Shown: positions 1 through 12,156 of the stretch, one piece after another | Position numbering within the stretch: position 1 is the stretch's first letter | Layout: every line of letters starts with the position of its first letter | Source of the DNA: Crossaster papposus | Lineage: Eukaryota; Echinodermata; Asteroidea; Velatida; Solasteridae | Length of the DNA: 64,000 bases | Direction: 5' to 3' | NCBI GenBank assembly: GCA_037893245.1 | Contig: JBAIAA010001131.1 | Span: 124,001 to 188,000 of the forward strand | Notes under the pieces: model-generated | What the model saw: only the letters and a program-made list of their open reading frames with translations | What the model was told of the DNA's origin: nothing | Databases searched by the model: none | Made by a program: the position numbers and the translations under genes

Positions 1-11
1 TTTACATATTT

Positions 12-47
12 AACTCGAGGGCTTGTTCCCACATCATGTGTTTATTT
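12..47 (+). repeat. 36-bp interspersed segment, first of 72 copies
   Basis: A 36-bp segment is inserted after the first two bases (TT) of a monomer, and the monomer then resumes at CTTATG. It begins AACTCGAGGGCTTG, continues TTCCCACATCATGTG and ends TTTATTT. It holds an XhoI hexamer (14-19 here) and CACAT-C-ATGTG (30-40 here). Copies start at 12, 141, 679, 2302, 2648, 2777, 3222, 3568, 4131, 5785, 6131, 6260, 6674, 7020, 7583, 9169, 10445, 12125, 14946, 15044, 18986, 21223, 23274, 23372, 24214, 24281, 24535, 25005, 25072, 25170, 25268, 25707, 27882, 29406, 31240, 31307, 33079, 33146, 33988, 34055, 36695, 37723, 37790, 38632, 38699, 41339, 42460, 44728, 44795, 46628, 46695, 48001, 48130, 48693, 49318, 49416, 49979, 51781, 52592, 52659, 53965, 54094, 54657, 55282, 55411, 55974, 57776, 57905, 58468, 61975, 62104 and 62667. 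Spacings equal 36 plus a multiple of 31 wherever the monomers between are intact. The count was made by eye. Confidence 0.95.
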
Positions 48-176
48 CTTATGCACACTTCTTTCCCTTTACATATTTCTTATGCACACTTCTTTCCCTT
101 TACATATTTCTTATGCACACTTCTTTCCCTTTACATATTTAACTCGAGGGCTTGTTCCCACATCATGTGTTTATTT
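12..176 (+). repeat. Insert pair spaced 129 bp
   Basis: Two 36-bp segments (12-47 and 141-176) are separated by exactly three monomers. The same 129-bp spacing recurs at 2648/2777, 6131/6260, 48001/48130, 53965/54094, 55282/55411, 57776/57905 and 61975/62104. Confidence 0.93.
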
Positions 177-548
177 CTTATGCACACTTCTTTCCCTTTA
201 CATATTTCTTATGCACACTTCTTTCCCTTTACATATTTCTTATGCACACTTCTTTCCCTTTACATATTTCTTATGCACACTTATTTCCCTTTACATATTT
301 CTTATGCACACTTCTTTCCCTTTACATATTTCTTATGCACACTTCTTTCCCTTTACATATTTCTTATGCACACTTCTTTCCCTTTACATATTTCTTATGC
401 ACACTTCTTTCCCTTTACATATGTCTTATGCACACTTTTTTCCCTTTACATATTTCTTATGCACACTTCTTTCCCTTTACATATTTCTTATGCACACTTC
501 TTTCCCTTTACATATTTCTTATGCACACTTCTTTCCCTTTACATATTT

Positions 549-585
549 CTTATGCACACTTCTTTCCCACATCATGTGTTTATTT
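549..585 (+). repeat. 37-bp hybrid monomer (deletion form of the insert unit)
   Basis: The monomer runs normally to TTTCCC, then joins directly to ACATCATGTGTTTATTT (569-585), the right half of the 36-bp segment. Compared with monomer plus insert (67 bp), 30 bp are missing, with the join at a TTCCC shared by both parents. The next monomer has two changes: TTCTAATG for TTCTTATG, and TTTTCC for TTTCCC. Confidence 0.92.
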
Positions 586-1115
586 CTAATGCACACTTCT
601 TTTCCTTTACATATTTCTTATGCACACTTCTTTCCCTTTACATATTTCTGATGCACACTTCTTTCCCTTTACATATTTAACTCGAGGGCTTGTTCCCACA
701 TCATGTGTTTATTTCTTATGCACACTTCTTTCCCTTTACATATTTCTTATGCACACTTCTTTCCCTTTACATATTTCTTATGCACACTTCTTTCCCTTTA
801 CATATTTCTTATGCACACTTCTTTCCCTTTACATATTTCTTATGCACACTTCTTTCCCTTTACATATTTCTTATGCACACTTCTTTCCCTTTACATATTT
901 CTTATGCACACTTCTTTCCCTTTACATATTTCTTATGCACACTTCTTTCCCTTTACATATTTCTTATGCACACTTCTTTCCCTTTACATATTTCTTATGC
1001 ACACTTCTTTCCCTGTACATATTTCTTATGCACACTTCTTTCCCTTTACATATTTCTTATGCACACTTCTTTCCCTTTACATATTTCTTATGCACACTTC
1101 TTTCCCTTTACATAT

Positions 1116-1208
1116 TTATTATGCACACTTCTTTCCCTTTACATATTTATTATGCACACTTCTTTCCCTTTACATATTTATTATGCACACTTCTTTCCCT
1201 TTACATAT
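1116..1208 (+). repeat. Run of three TTATTATG-variant monomers
   Basis: Three consecutive monomers carry C-to-A at the third base. This is the same variant that forms the longer runs at 11.9, 14.7, 18.8 and 21.0 kb, but here no 36-bp insert follows. Confidence 0.9.
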
Positions 1209-2171
1209 TTCTTATGCACACTTCTTTCCCTTTACATATTTCTTATGCACACTTCTTTCCCTTTACATATTTCTTATGCACACTTCTTTCCCTTTACATA
1301 TTTCTTATGCACACTTCTTTCCCTTTACATATTTCTTATGCACACTTCTTTCCCTTTACATATTTATTATGCACACTTCTTTCCCTTTACATATTTCTTA
1401 TGCACACTTCTTTCCCTTTACATATTTCTTATGCACACTTCTTTCCCTTTACATATTTCTTATGCACACTTCTTTCCCTTTACATATTTCTTATGCACAC
1501 TTCTTTCCCTTTACATATTTCTTATGCACACTTCTGTCCCTTTACATATTTCTTATGCACACTTCTTTCCCTTTACATATTTCTTATGCACACTTCTTTC
1601 CCTTTACATATTTCTTATGCACACTTCTTTCCCTTTACATATTTCTTATGCACACTTCTTTCCCTTTACATATTTCTTATGCACACTTCTTTCCCTTTAC
1701 ATATTTCTTATGCACACTTCTTTCCCTTTACATATTTCTTATGCACACTTCTTTCCCTTTACATATTTCTTATGCACACTTCTTTCCCTTTACATATTTC
1801 TTATGCACACTTCTTTCCCTTTACATATTTCTTATGCACACTTCTTTCCCTTTACATATTTCTTATGCACACTTCTTTCCCTTTACATATTTCTTATGCA
1901 CACTTCTTTCCCTTTACATATTTCTTATGCACACTTCTTTCCCTTTACATATTTCTTATGCACACTTCTTTCCCTTTACATATTTCTTATGCACACTTCT
2001 TTCCCTTTACATATTTCTTATGCACACTTCTTTCCCTTTACATATTTATTATGCACACTTCTTTCCCTTTACATATTTCTTATGCACACTTCTTTCCCTT
2101 TACATATTTCTTATGCACACTTCTTTCCCTTTACATATTTCTTATGCACACTTCTTTCCCTTTACATATTT

Positions 2172-2208
2172 CTTATGCACACTTCTTTCCCACATCATGT
2201 GTTTATTT
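2172..2208 (+). repeat. 37-bp hybrid monomer
   Basis: Same TTCCC join as the copy at 549-585 (right half at 2192-2208). It is followed by a TTTTCC-variant monomer and lies within higher-order repeat A. Confidence 0.92.
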
Positions 2209-3091
2209 CTTATGCACACTTCTTTTCCTTTACATATTTCTTATGCACACTTCTTTCCCTTTACATATTTCTTATGCACACTTCTTTCCCTTTACATATT
2301 TAACTCGAGGGCTTGTTCCCACATCATGTGTTTATTTCTTATGCACACTTCTTTCCCTTTACATATTTCTTATGCACACTTCTTTCCCTTTACATATTTC
2401 TTATGCACACTTCTTTCCCTTTACATATTTCTTATGCACACTTCTTTCCCTTTACATATTTCTTATGCACACTTCTTTCCCTTTACATATTTCTTATGCA
2501 CACTTCTTTCCCTTTACATATTTCGTATGCACACTTCTTTCCCTTTACATATTTCTTATGCACACTTCTTTCCCTTTACATATTTCTTATGCACACTTAT
2601 TTCCCTTTACATATTTCTTATGCACACTTCTTTCCCTTTACATATTTAACTCGAGGGCTTGTTCCCACATCATGTGTTTATTTCTTATGCACACTTCTTT
2701 CCCTTTACATATTTCTTATGCACACTTCTTTCCCTTTACATATTTCTTATGCACACTTCTTTCCCTTTACATATTTAACTCGAGGGCTTGTTCCCACATC
2801 ATGTGTTTATTTCTTATGCACACTTCTTTCCCTTTACATATTTCTTATGCACACTTCTTTCCCTTTACATATTTCTTATGCACACTTCTTTCCCTTTACA
2901 TATTTCTTATGCACACTTCTTTCCCTTTACATATTTCTTATGCACACTTCTTTCCCTTTACATATTTCTTATGCACACTTCTGTCCCTTTACATATTTCT
3001 TATGCACACTTCTTTCCCTTTACATATTTCTTATGCACACTTCTTTCCCTTTACATATTTCTTATGCACACTTCTTTCCCTTTACATATTT

Positions 3092-3128
3092 CTTATGCAC
3101 ACTTCTTTCCCACATCATGTGTTTATTT
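3092..3128 (+). repeat. 37-bp hybrid monomer
   Basis: Same join (right half at 3112-3128), followed by a TTTTCC-variant monomer. It corresponds to the copy at 6544 with a 3,452-bp offset. Confidence 0.92.
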
Positions 3129-5654
3129 CTTATGCACACTTCTTTTCCTTTACATATTTCTTATGCACACTTCTTTCCCTTTACATATTTCTTATGCACA
3201 CTTCTTTCCCTTTACATATTTAACTCGAGGGCTTGTTCCCACATCATGTGTTTATTTCTTATGCACACTTCTTTCCCTTTACATATTTCTTATGCACACT
3301 TCTTTCCCTTTACATATTTCTTATGCACACTTCTTTCCCTTTACATATTTCTTATGCACACTTCTTTCCCTTTACATATTTATTATGCACACTAATTTCC
3401 CTTTACATATTTCTTATGCACACTTCTTTCCCTTTACATATTTCTTATGCACACTTCTTTCCCTTTTCATATTTCTTATGCACACTTCTTTCCCTTTACA
3501 TATTTCTTATGCACACTTCTTTCCCTTTACATATTTCTTATGCACACTTCTTTCCCTTTACATATTTAACTCGAGGGCTTGTTCCCACATCATGTGTTTA
3601 TTTCTTATGCACACTTCTTTCCCTTTACATATTTCTTATGCACACTTCTTTCCCTTTACATATTTCTTATGCACACTTCTTTCCCTTTACATATTTCTTA
3701 TGCACACTTCTTTCCCTTTACATATTTCTTATGCACACTTCTTTCCCTTTACATATTTCTTATGCACACTTCTTTCCCTTTACATATTTCTTATGCACAC
3801 TTCTTTCCCTTTACATATTTCTTATGCACACTTCTTTCCCTTTACATATTTATTATGCACACTTCTTTCCCTTTACATATTTCTTATGCACACTTCTTTC
3901 CCTTTACATATTTTGTATGCACACTTCTTTCCCTTTACATATTTCTTATGCACACTTCTTTCCCTTTACATATTTCTTATGCACACTTATTTCCCTTTAC
4001 ATATTTCTTATGCACACTTCTTTCCCTTTACATATTTCTTATGCACACTTCTTTCCCTTTACATATTTCTTATGCACACTTCTTTCCCTTTACATATTTC
4101 TTATGCACACTTCTTTCCCTTTACATATTTAACTCGAGGGCTTGTTCCTACATCATGTGTTTATTTCTTATGCACACTTCTTTCCCTTTACATATTTCTT
4201 ATGCACACTTCTTTCCCTTTACATATTTATTATGCACACTTCTTTCCCTTTACATATTTCTTATGCACACTTCTTTCCCTTTACATATTTCTTATGCACA
4301 CTTCTTTCCCTTTACATATTTCTTATGCACACTTCTTTCCCTTTACATATTTCTTATGCACACTTCTTTCCCTTTACATATTTCTTATGCACACTTCTTT
4401 CCCTTTACATATTTCTTATGCACACTTCTTTCCCTTTACATATTTCTTATGCACACTTCTTTCCCTTTACATATTTCTTATGCACACTTCTTTCCCTTTA
4501 CATATTTCTTATGCACACTTCTTTCCCTTTACATATTTCTTATGCACACTTCTTTCCCTTTACATATTTCTTATGCACACTTCTTTCCCTTTACATATTT
4601 CTTATGCACACTTCTTTCCCTTTTCATATTTCTTATGCACACTTCTTTCCCTTTACATATTTCTTATGCACACTTCTTTCCCTTTACATATTTCTTATGC
4701 ACACTTCTTTCCCTTTACATATTTCTTATGCACACTTCTTTCCCTTTACATATTTATTATGCACACTTCTTTCCCTTTACATATTTCTTATGCACACTTC
4801 TTTCCCTTTACATATTTCTTATGCACACTTCTTTCCCTTTACATATTTCTTATGCACACTTCTTTCCCTTTACATATTTCTTATGCACACTTCTTTCCCT
4901 TTACATATTTCTTATGCACACTTCTTTCCCTTTACATATTTCTTATGCACACTTCTTTCCCTTTACATATTTCTTATGCACACTTCTTTCCCTTTACATG
5001 TTTCTTATGCACACTTCTTTCCCTTTACATATTTCTTATGCACACTTCTTTCCCTGTACATATTTCTTATGCACACTTCTTTCCCTTTACATATTTCTTA
5101 TGCACACTTCTTTCCCTTTACATATTTCTTATGCACACTTCTTTCCCTTTACATATTTCTTATGCACACTTCTTTCCCTTTACATATTTCTTATGCACAC
5201 TTCTTTCCCTTTACATATTTCTTATGCACACTTCTTTCCCTTTACATATTTCTTATGCACACTTCTTTCCCTTTACATATTTCTTATGCACACTTCTTTC
5301 CCTTTACATATTTCTTATGCACACTTCTTTCCCTTTACATATTTCTTATGCACACTTCTTTCCCTTTACATATTTCTTATGCACACTTCTTTCCCTTTAC
5401 ATATTTCTTATGCACACTTCTTTCCCTTTACATATTTCTTATGCACACTTCTTTCCCTTTACATATTTCTTATGCACACTTCTTTCCCTTTACATATTTC
5501 TTATGCACACTTCTTTCCCTTTACATATTTATTATGCACACTTCTTTCCCTTTACATATTTCTTATGCACACTTCTTTCCCTTTACATATTTCTTATGCA
5601 CACTTCTTTCCCTTTACATATTTCTTATGCACACTTCTTTCCCTTTACATATTT

Positions 5655-5691
5655 CTTATGCACACTTCTTTCCCACATCATGTGTTTATTT
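5655..5691 (+). repeat. 37-bp hybrid monomer
   Basis: Right half of the insert at 5675-5691 joined at TTCCC. It is the partner of the copy at 2172. Confidence 0.92.
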
Positions 5692-6543
5692 CTTATGCAC
5701 ACTTCTTTTCCTTTACATATTTCTTATGCACACTTCTTTCCCTTTACATATTTCTTATGCACACTTCTTTCCCTTTACATATTTAACTCGAGGGCTTGTT
5801 CCCACATCATGTGTTTATTTCTTATGCACACTTCTTTCCCTTTACATATTTCTTATGCACACTTCTTTCCCTTTACATATTTCTTATGCACACTTCTTTC
5901 CCTTTACATATTTCTTATGCACACTTCTTTCCCTTTACATATTTCTTATGCACACTTCTTTCCCTTTACATATTTCTTATGCACACTTCTTTCCCTTTAC
6001 ATATTTCGTATGCACACTTCTTTCCCTTTACATATTTCTTATGCACACTTCTTTCCCTTTACATATTTCTTATGCACACTTATTTCCCTTTACATATTTC
6101 TTATGCACACTTCTTTCCCTTTACATATTTAACTCGAGGGCTTGTTCCCACATCATGTGTTTATTTCTTATGCACACTTCTTTCCCTTTACATATTTCTT
6201 ATGCACACTTCTTTCCCTTTACATATTTCTTATGCACACTTCTTTCCCTTTACATATTTAACTCGAGGGCTTGTTCCCACATCATGTGTTTATTTCTTAT
6301 GCACACTTCTTTCCCTTTACATATTTCTTATGCACACTTCTTTCCCTTTACATATTTCTTATGCACACTTCTTTCCCTTTACATATTTCTTATGCACACT
6401 TCTTTCCCTTTACATATTTCTTATGCACACTTCTTTCCCTTTACATATTTCTTATGCACACTTCTTTCCCTTTACATATTTCTTATGCACACTTCTTTCC
6501 CTTTACATATTTCTTATGCACACTTCTTTCCCTTTACATATTT

Positions 6544-6580
6544 CTTATGCACACTTCTTTCCCACATCATGTGTTTATTT
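6544..6580 (+). repeat. 37-bp hybrid monomer, last copy
   Basis: Right half at 6564-6580. I saw no hybrid unit downstream of here, so this form is confined to the first tenth of the window. Confidence 0.92.
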
Positions 6581-8899
6581 CTTATGCACACTTCTTTTCC
6601 TTTACATATTTCTTATGCACACTTCTTTCCCTTTACATATTTCTTATGCACACTTCTTTCCCTTTACATATTTAACTCGAGGGCTTGTTCCCACATCATG
6701 TGTTTATTTCTTATGCACACTTCTTTCCCTTTACATATTTCTTATGCACACTTCTTTCCCTTTACATATTTCTTATGCACACTTCTTTCCCTTTACATAT
6801 TTCTTATGCACACTTCTTTCCCTTTACATATTTATTATGCACACTAATTTCCCTTTACATATTTCTTATGCACACTTCTTTCCCTTTACATATTTCTTAT
6901 GCACACTTCTTTCCCTTTTCATATTTCTTATGCACACTTCTTTCCCTTTACATATTTCTTATGCACACTTCTTTCCCTTTACATATTTCTTATGCACACT
7001 TCTTTCCCTTTACATATTTAACTCGAGGGCTTGTTCCCACATCATGTGTTTATTTCTTATGCACACTTCTTTCCCTTTACATATTTCTTATGCACACTTC
7101 TTTCCCTTTACATATTTCTTATGCACACTTCTTTCCCTTTACATATTTCTTATGCACACTTCTTTCCCTTTACATATTTCTTATGCACACTTCTTTCCCT
7201 TTACATATTTCTTATGCACACTTCTTTCCCTTTACATATTTCTTATGCACACTTCTTTCCCTTTACATATTTCTTATGCACACTTCTTTCCCTTTACATA
7301 TTTATTATGCACACTTCTTTCCCTTTACATATTTCTTATGCACACTTCTTTCCCTTTACATATTTTGTATGCACACTTCTTTCCCTTTACATATTTCTTA
7401 TGCACACTTCTTTCCCTTTACATATTTCTTATGCACACTTATTTCCCTTTACATATTTCTTATGCACACTTCTTTCCCTTTACATATTTCTTATGCACAC
7501 TTCTTTCCCTTTACATATTTCTTATGCACACTTCTTTCCCTTTACATATTTCTTATGCACACTTCTTTCCCTTTACATATTTAACTCGAGGGCTTGTTCC
7601 TACATCATGTGTTTATTTCTTATGCACACTTCTTTCCCTTTACATATTTCTTATGCACACTTCTTTCCCTTTACATATTTATTATGCACACTTCTTTCCC
7701 TTTACATATTTCTTATGCACACTTCTTTCCCTTTACATATTTCTTATGCACACTTCTTTCCCTTTACATATTTCTTATGCACACTTCTTTCCCTTTACAT
7801 ATTTCTTATGCACACTTCTTTCCCTTTACATATTTCTTATGCACACTTCTTTCCCTTTACATATTTCTTATGCACACTTCTTTCCCTTTACATATTTCTT
7901 ATGCACACTTCTTTCCCTTTACATATTTCTTATGCACACTTCTTTCCCTTTACATATTTCTTATGCACACTTCTTTCCCTTTACATATTTCTTATGCACA
8001 CTTCTTTCCCTTTACATATTTCTTATGCACACTTCTTTCCCTTTACATATTTCTTATGCACACTTCTTTCCCTTTTCATATTTCTTATGCACACTTCTTT
8101 CCCTTTACATATTTCTTATGCACACTTCTTTCCCTTTACATATTTCTTATGCACACTTCTTTCCCTTTACATATTTCTTATGCACACTTCTTTCCCTTTA
8201 CATATTTATTATGCACACTAATTTCCCTTTACATATTTCTTATGCACACTTCTTTCCCTTTACATATTTCTTATGCACACTTCTTTCCCTTTACATATTT
8301 CTTATGCACACTTCTTTCCCTTTACATATTTCTTATGCACACTTCTTTCCCTTTACATATTTCTTATGCACACTTCTTTCCCTTTACATATTTCTTATGC
8401 ACACTTCTTTCCCTTTACATATTTCTTATGCACACTTCTTTCCCTTTACATATTTCTTATGCACACTTCTTTCCCTTTACATATTTCTTATGCACACTTC
8501 TTTCCCTTTACATATTTCTTATGCACACTTCTTTCCCTTTACATATTTCTTATGCACACTTCTTTCCCTTTACATATTTCTTATGCACACTTCTTTCCCT
8601 TTACATATTTATTATGCACACTTCTTTCCCTTTACATATTTCTTATGCACACTTCTTTCCCTTTACATATTTCTTATGCACACTTCTTTCCCTTTACATA
8701 TTTCTTATGCACACTTCTTTCCCTTTACATATTTCTTATGCACACTTCTTTCCCTTTACATATTTCTTATGCACACTTCTTTCCCTTTACATATTTCTTA
8801 TGCACACTTCTTTCCCTTTACATATTTCTTATGCACACTTCTTTCCCTTTACATATTTCTTATGCACACTTCTTTCCCTTTACATATTTCTTATGCACA

Positions 8900-9296
8900 C
8901 TTCTTTCCCTTTACATATTTCTTATGCACACTTCTTTCCCTTTACATATTTTGTATGCACACTTCTTTCCCTTTACATATTTCTTATGCACACTTCTTTC
9001 CCTTTACATATTTCTTATGCACACTTATTTCCCTTTACATATTTCTTATGCACACTTCTTTCCCTTTACATATTTCTTATGCACACTTCTTTCCCTTTAC
9101 ATATTTCTTATGCACACTTCTTTCCCTTTACATATTTCTTATGCACACTTCTTTCCCTTTACATATTTAACTCGAGGGCTTGTTCCTACATCATGTGTTT
9201 ATTTCTTATGCACACTTCTTTCCCTTTACATATTTCTTATGCACACTTCTTTCCCTTTACATATTTATTATGCACACTTCTTTCCCTTTACATATT
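8900..9296 (+). repeat. Higher-order repeat A, partial third copy
   Basis: TTTTGTATG near 8950, the TTCCTACATC-type insert at 9169 and the TTATTATG monomer near 9265 repeat 7361-7690 with an offset of 1,586 bp. The next expected marker (CCCTTTTCATAT, expected near 9657) is missing, so the copy ends before that. Confidence 0.8.
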
Positions 9297-11905
9297 TCTT
9301 ATGCACACTTCTTTCCCTTTACATATTTCTTATGCACACTTCTTTCCCTTTACATATTTCTTATGCACACTTCTTTCCCTTTACATATTTCTTATGCACA
9401 CTTCTTTCCCTTTACATATTTCTTATGCACACTTCTTTCCCTTTACATATTTCTTATGCACACTTCTTTCCCTTTACATATTTCTTATGCACACTTCTTT
9501 CCCTTTACATATTTCTTATGCACACTTCTTTCCCTTTACATATTTCTTATGCACACTTCTTTCCCTTTACATATTTCTTATGCACACTTCTTTCCCTTTA
9601 CATATTTCTTATGCACACTTCTTTCCCTTTACATATTTCTTATGCACACTTCTTTCCCTTTACATATTTCTTATGCACACTTCTTTCCCTTTACATATTT
9701 CTTATGCACACTTCTTTCCCTTTACATATTTCTTATGCACACTTCTTTCCCTTTACATATTTCTTATGCACACTTCTTTCCCTTTACATATTTCTTATGC
9801 ACACTTCTTTCCCTTTACATATTTCTTATGCACACTTCTTTCCCTTTACATATTTCTTATGCACACTTCTTTCCCTTTACATATTTCTTATGCACACTTC
9901 TTTCCCTTTACATATTTCTTATGCACACTTCTTTCCCTTTACATATTTCTTATGCACACTTCTTTCCCTTTACATATTTCTTATGCACACTTCTTTCCCT
10001 TTACATATTTCTTATGCACACTTCTTTCCCTTTACATATTTCTTATGCACACTTCTTTCCCTTTACATATTTCTTATGCACACTTCTTTCCCTTTACATA
10101 TTTCTTATGCACACTTCTTTCCCTTTACATATTTCTTATGCACACTTCTTTCCCTTTACATATTTCTTATGCACACTTCTTTCCCTTTACATATTTCTTA
10201 TGCACACTTCTTTCCCTTTACATATTTCTTATGCACACTTCTTTCCCTTTACATATTTCTTATGCACACTTCTTTCCCTTTACATATTTCTTATGCACAC
10301 TTCTTTCCCTTTACATATTTCTTATGCACACTTCTTTCCCTTTACATATTTCTTATGCACACTTCTTTCCCTTTACATATTTCTTATGCACACTTCTTTC
10401 CCTTTACATATTTCTTATGCACACTTCTTTCCCTTTACATATTTAACTCGAGGGCTTGTTCCCACATCATGTGTTTATTTCTTATGCACACTTCTTTCCC
10501 TTTACATATTTCTTATGCACACTTCTTTCCCTTTACATATTTCTTATGCACACTTCTTTCCCTTTACATATTTCTTATGCACACTTCTTTCCCTTTACAT
10601 ATTTCTTATGCACACTTCTTTCCCTTTACATATTTCTTATGCACACTTCTTTCCCTTTACATATTTCTTATGCACACTTCTTTCCCTTTACATATTTCTT
10701 ATGCACACTTCTTTCCCTTTACATATTTCTTATGCACACTTCTTTCCCTTTACATATTTCTTATGCACACTTCTTTCCCTTTACATATTTCTTATGCACA
10801 CTTCTTTCCCTTTACATATTTCTTATGCACACTTCTTTCCCTTTACATATTTCTTATGCACACTTCTTTCCCTTTACATATTTCTTATGCACACTTCTTT
10901 CCCTTTACATATTTCTTATGCACACTTCTTTCCCTTTACATATTTCTTATGCACACTTCTTTCCCTTTACATATTTCTTATGCACACTTCTTTCCCTTTA
11001 CATATTTCTTATGCACACTTCTTTCCCTTTACATATTTCTTATGCACACTTCTTTCCCTTTACATATTTCTTATGCACACTTCTTTCCCTTTACATATTT
11101 CTTATGCACACTTCTTTCCCTTTACATATTTCTTATGCACACTTCTTTCCCTTTACATATTTCTTATGCACACTTCTTTCCCTTTACATATTTCTTATGC
11201 ACACTTCTTTCCCTTTACATATTTCTTATGCACACTTCTTTCCCTTTACATATTTCTTATGCACACTTCTTTCCCTTTACATATTTCTTATGCACACTTC
11301 TTTCCCTTTACATATTTCTTATGCACACTTCTTTCCCTTTACATATTTCTTATGCACACTTCTTTCCCTTTACATATTTCTTATGCACACTTCTTTCCCT
11401 TTACATATTTCTTATGCACACTTCTTTCCCTTTACATATTTCTTATGCACACTTCTTTCCCTTTACATATTTCTTATGCACACTTCTTTCCCTTTACATA
11501 TTTCTTATGCACACTTCTTTCCCTTTACATATTTCTTATGCACACTTCTTTCCCTTTACATATTTCTTATGCACACTTCTTTCCCCTTTACATATTTCTT
11601 ATGCACACTTCTTTCCCTTTACATATTTCTTATGCACACTTCTTTCCCTTTACATATTTCTTATGCACACTTCTTTCCCTTTACATATTTCTTATGCACA
11701 CTTCTTTCCCTTTACATATTTCTTATGCACACTTCTTTCCCTTTACATATTTCTTATGCACACTTCTTTCCCTTTACATATTTCTTATGCACACTTCTTT
11801 CCCTTTACATATTTCTTATGCACACTTCTTTCCCTTTACATATTTCTTATGCACACTTCTTTCCCTTTACATATTTCTTATGCACACTTCTTTCCCTTTA
11901 CATAT
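9297..11905 (+). repeat. Homogenised monomer block
   Basis: About 83 consecutive monomers in which I saw no substitution. The only interruptions are one 36-bp insert (10445) and one extra C (TTCCCCTTTA, 11581-11590), which makes a 32-bp monomer. This contrasts with the variant-rich flanks and suggests recent local amplification. Confidence 0.82.
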
Positions 11906-12156
11906 TTATTATGCACACTTCTTTCCCTTTACATATTTATTATGCACACTTCTTTCCCTTTACATATTTATTATGCACACTTCTTTCCCTTTACATATTT
12001 ATTATGCACACTTCTTTCCCTTTACATATTTATTATGCACACTTCTTTCCCTTTACATATTTATTATGCACACTTCTTTCCCTTTACATATTTATTATGC
12101 ACACTTCTTTCCCTTTACATATTTAACTCGAGGGCTTGTTCCCTTCATGGTTATTT
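11906..12156 (+). repeat. Seven TTATTATG monomers followed by a shortened insert
   Basis: Seven consecutive variant monomers (11906-12122) lead into a divergent insert at 12125-12156. That insert keeps AACTCGAGGGCTTGTTCCC but then reads TTCATGGTTATTT, making it 32 bp instead of 36 bp and removing the CACATCATGTG palindrome. It is the only copy of this form I found. Confidence 0.92.

Larger units (their letters stand above)
2040..4760 (+). repeat. Higher-order repeat A, copy 1
   Basis: An ordered set of markers recurs 3,483 bp downstream for the left part and 3,452 bp downstream for the right part. The markers are a TTATTATG monomer near 2047, the hybrid unit at 2172, inserts at 2302, 2648, 2777, 3222, 3568 and 4131, TTCGTATG near 2522, CACTAATTTCCC near 3390, TTTTGTATG near 3911, and CCCTTTTCATAT near 4618. 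The left edge is uncertain between about 1572 and 2047, because the monomers there are uniform. The insert at 4131 has TTCCTACATC instead of TTCCCACATC. Confidence 0.88.
5523..8212 (+). repeat. Higher-order repeat A, copy 2
   Basis: This repeats the marker order of 2040-4760: hybrid units at 5655 and 6544, inserts at 5785, 6131, 6260, 6674, 7020 and 7583. The interval from 6260 to 6674 is one monomer (31 bp) shorter than its partner, which explains the change of offset from 3,483 to 3,452. The TTCTGTCCC variant near 2981 in copy 1 is absent here. The right end carries CACTAATTTCCC near 8214, which copy 1 lacks at that position, suggesting a crossover there. Confidence 0.88.

Noticed and set aside
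30-40. CACATCATGTG as a transcription terminator hairpin or E-box
   Set aside because: Five-base arms with a one-base loop cannot form a stable RNA hairpin. CATGTG matches the loose CANNTG pattern, but this is expected by chance and nothing is regulated nearby.
12-47. CENP-B box or other named centromere motif in the 36-bp segment
   Set aside because: The segment does not match the TTCG....A..CGGG pattern; CTCGAGGG is only partly similar. A centromeric role cannot be claimed.
12-47. Transposon or MITE insertion with target-site duplication
   Set aside because: No terminal inverted repeats, no coding capacity, one fixed insertion point and one orientation in all 72 copies. The only flanking match is TTT/TTT in a T-rich context, so amplification of one unit explains it better.
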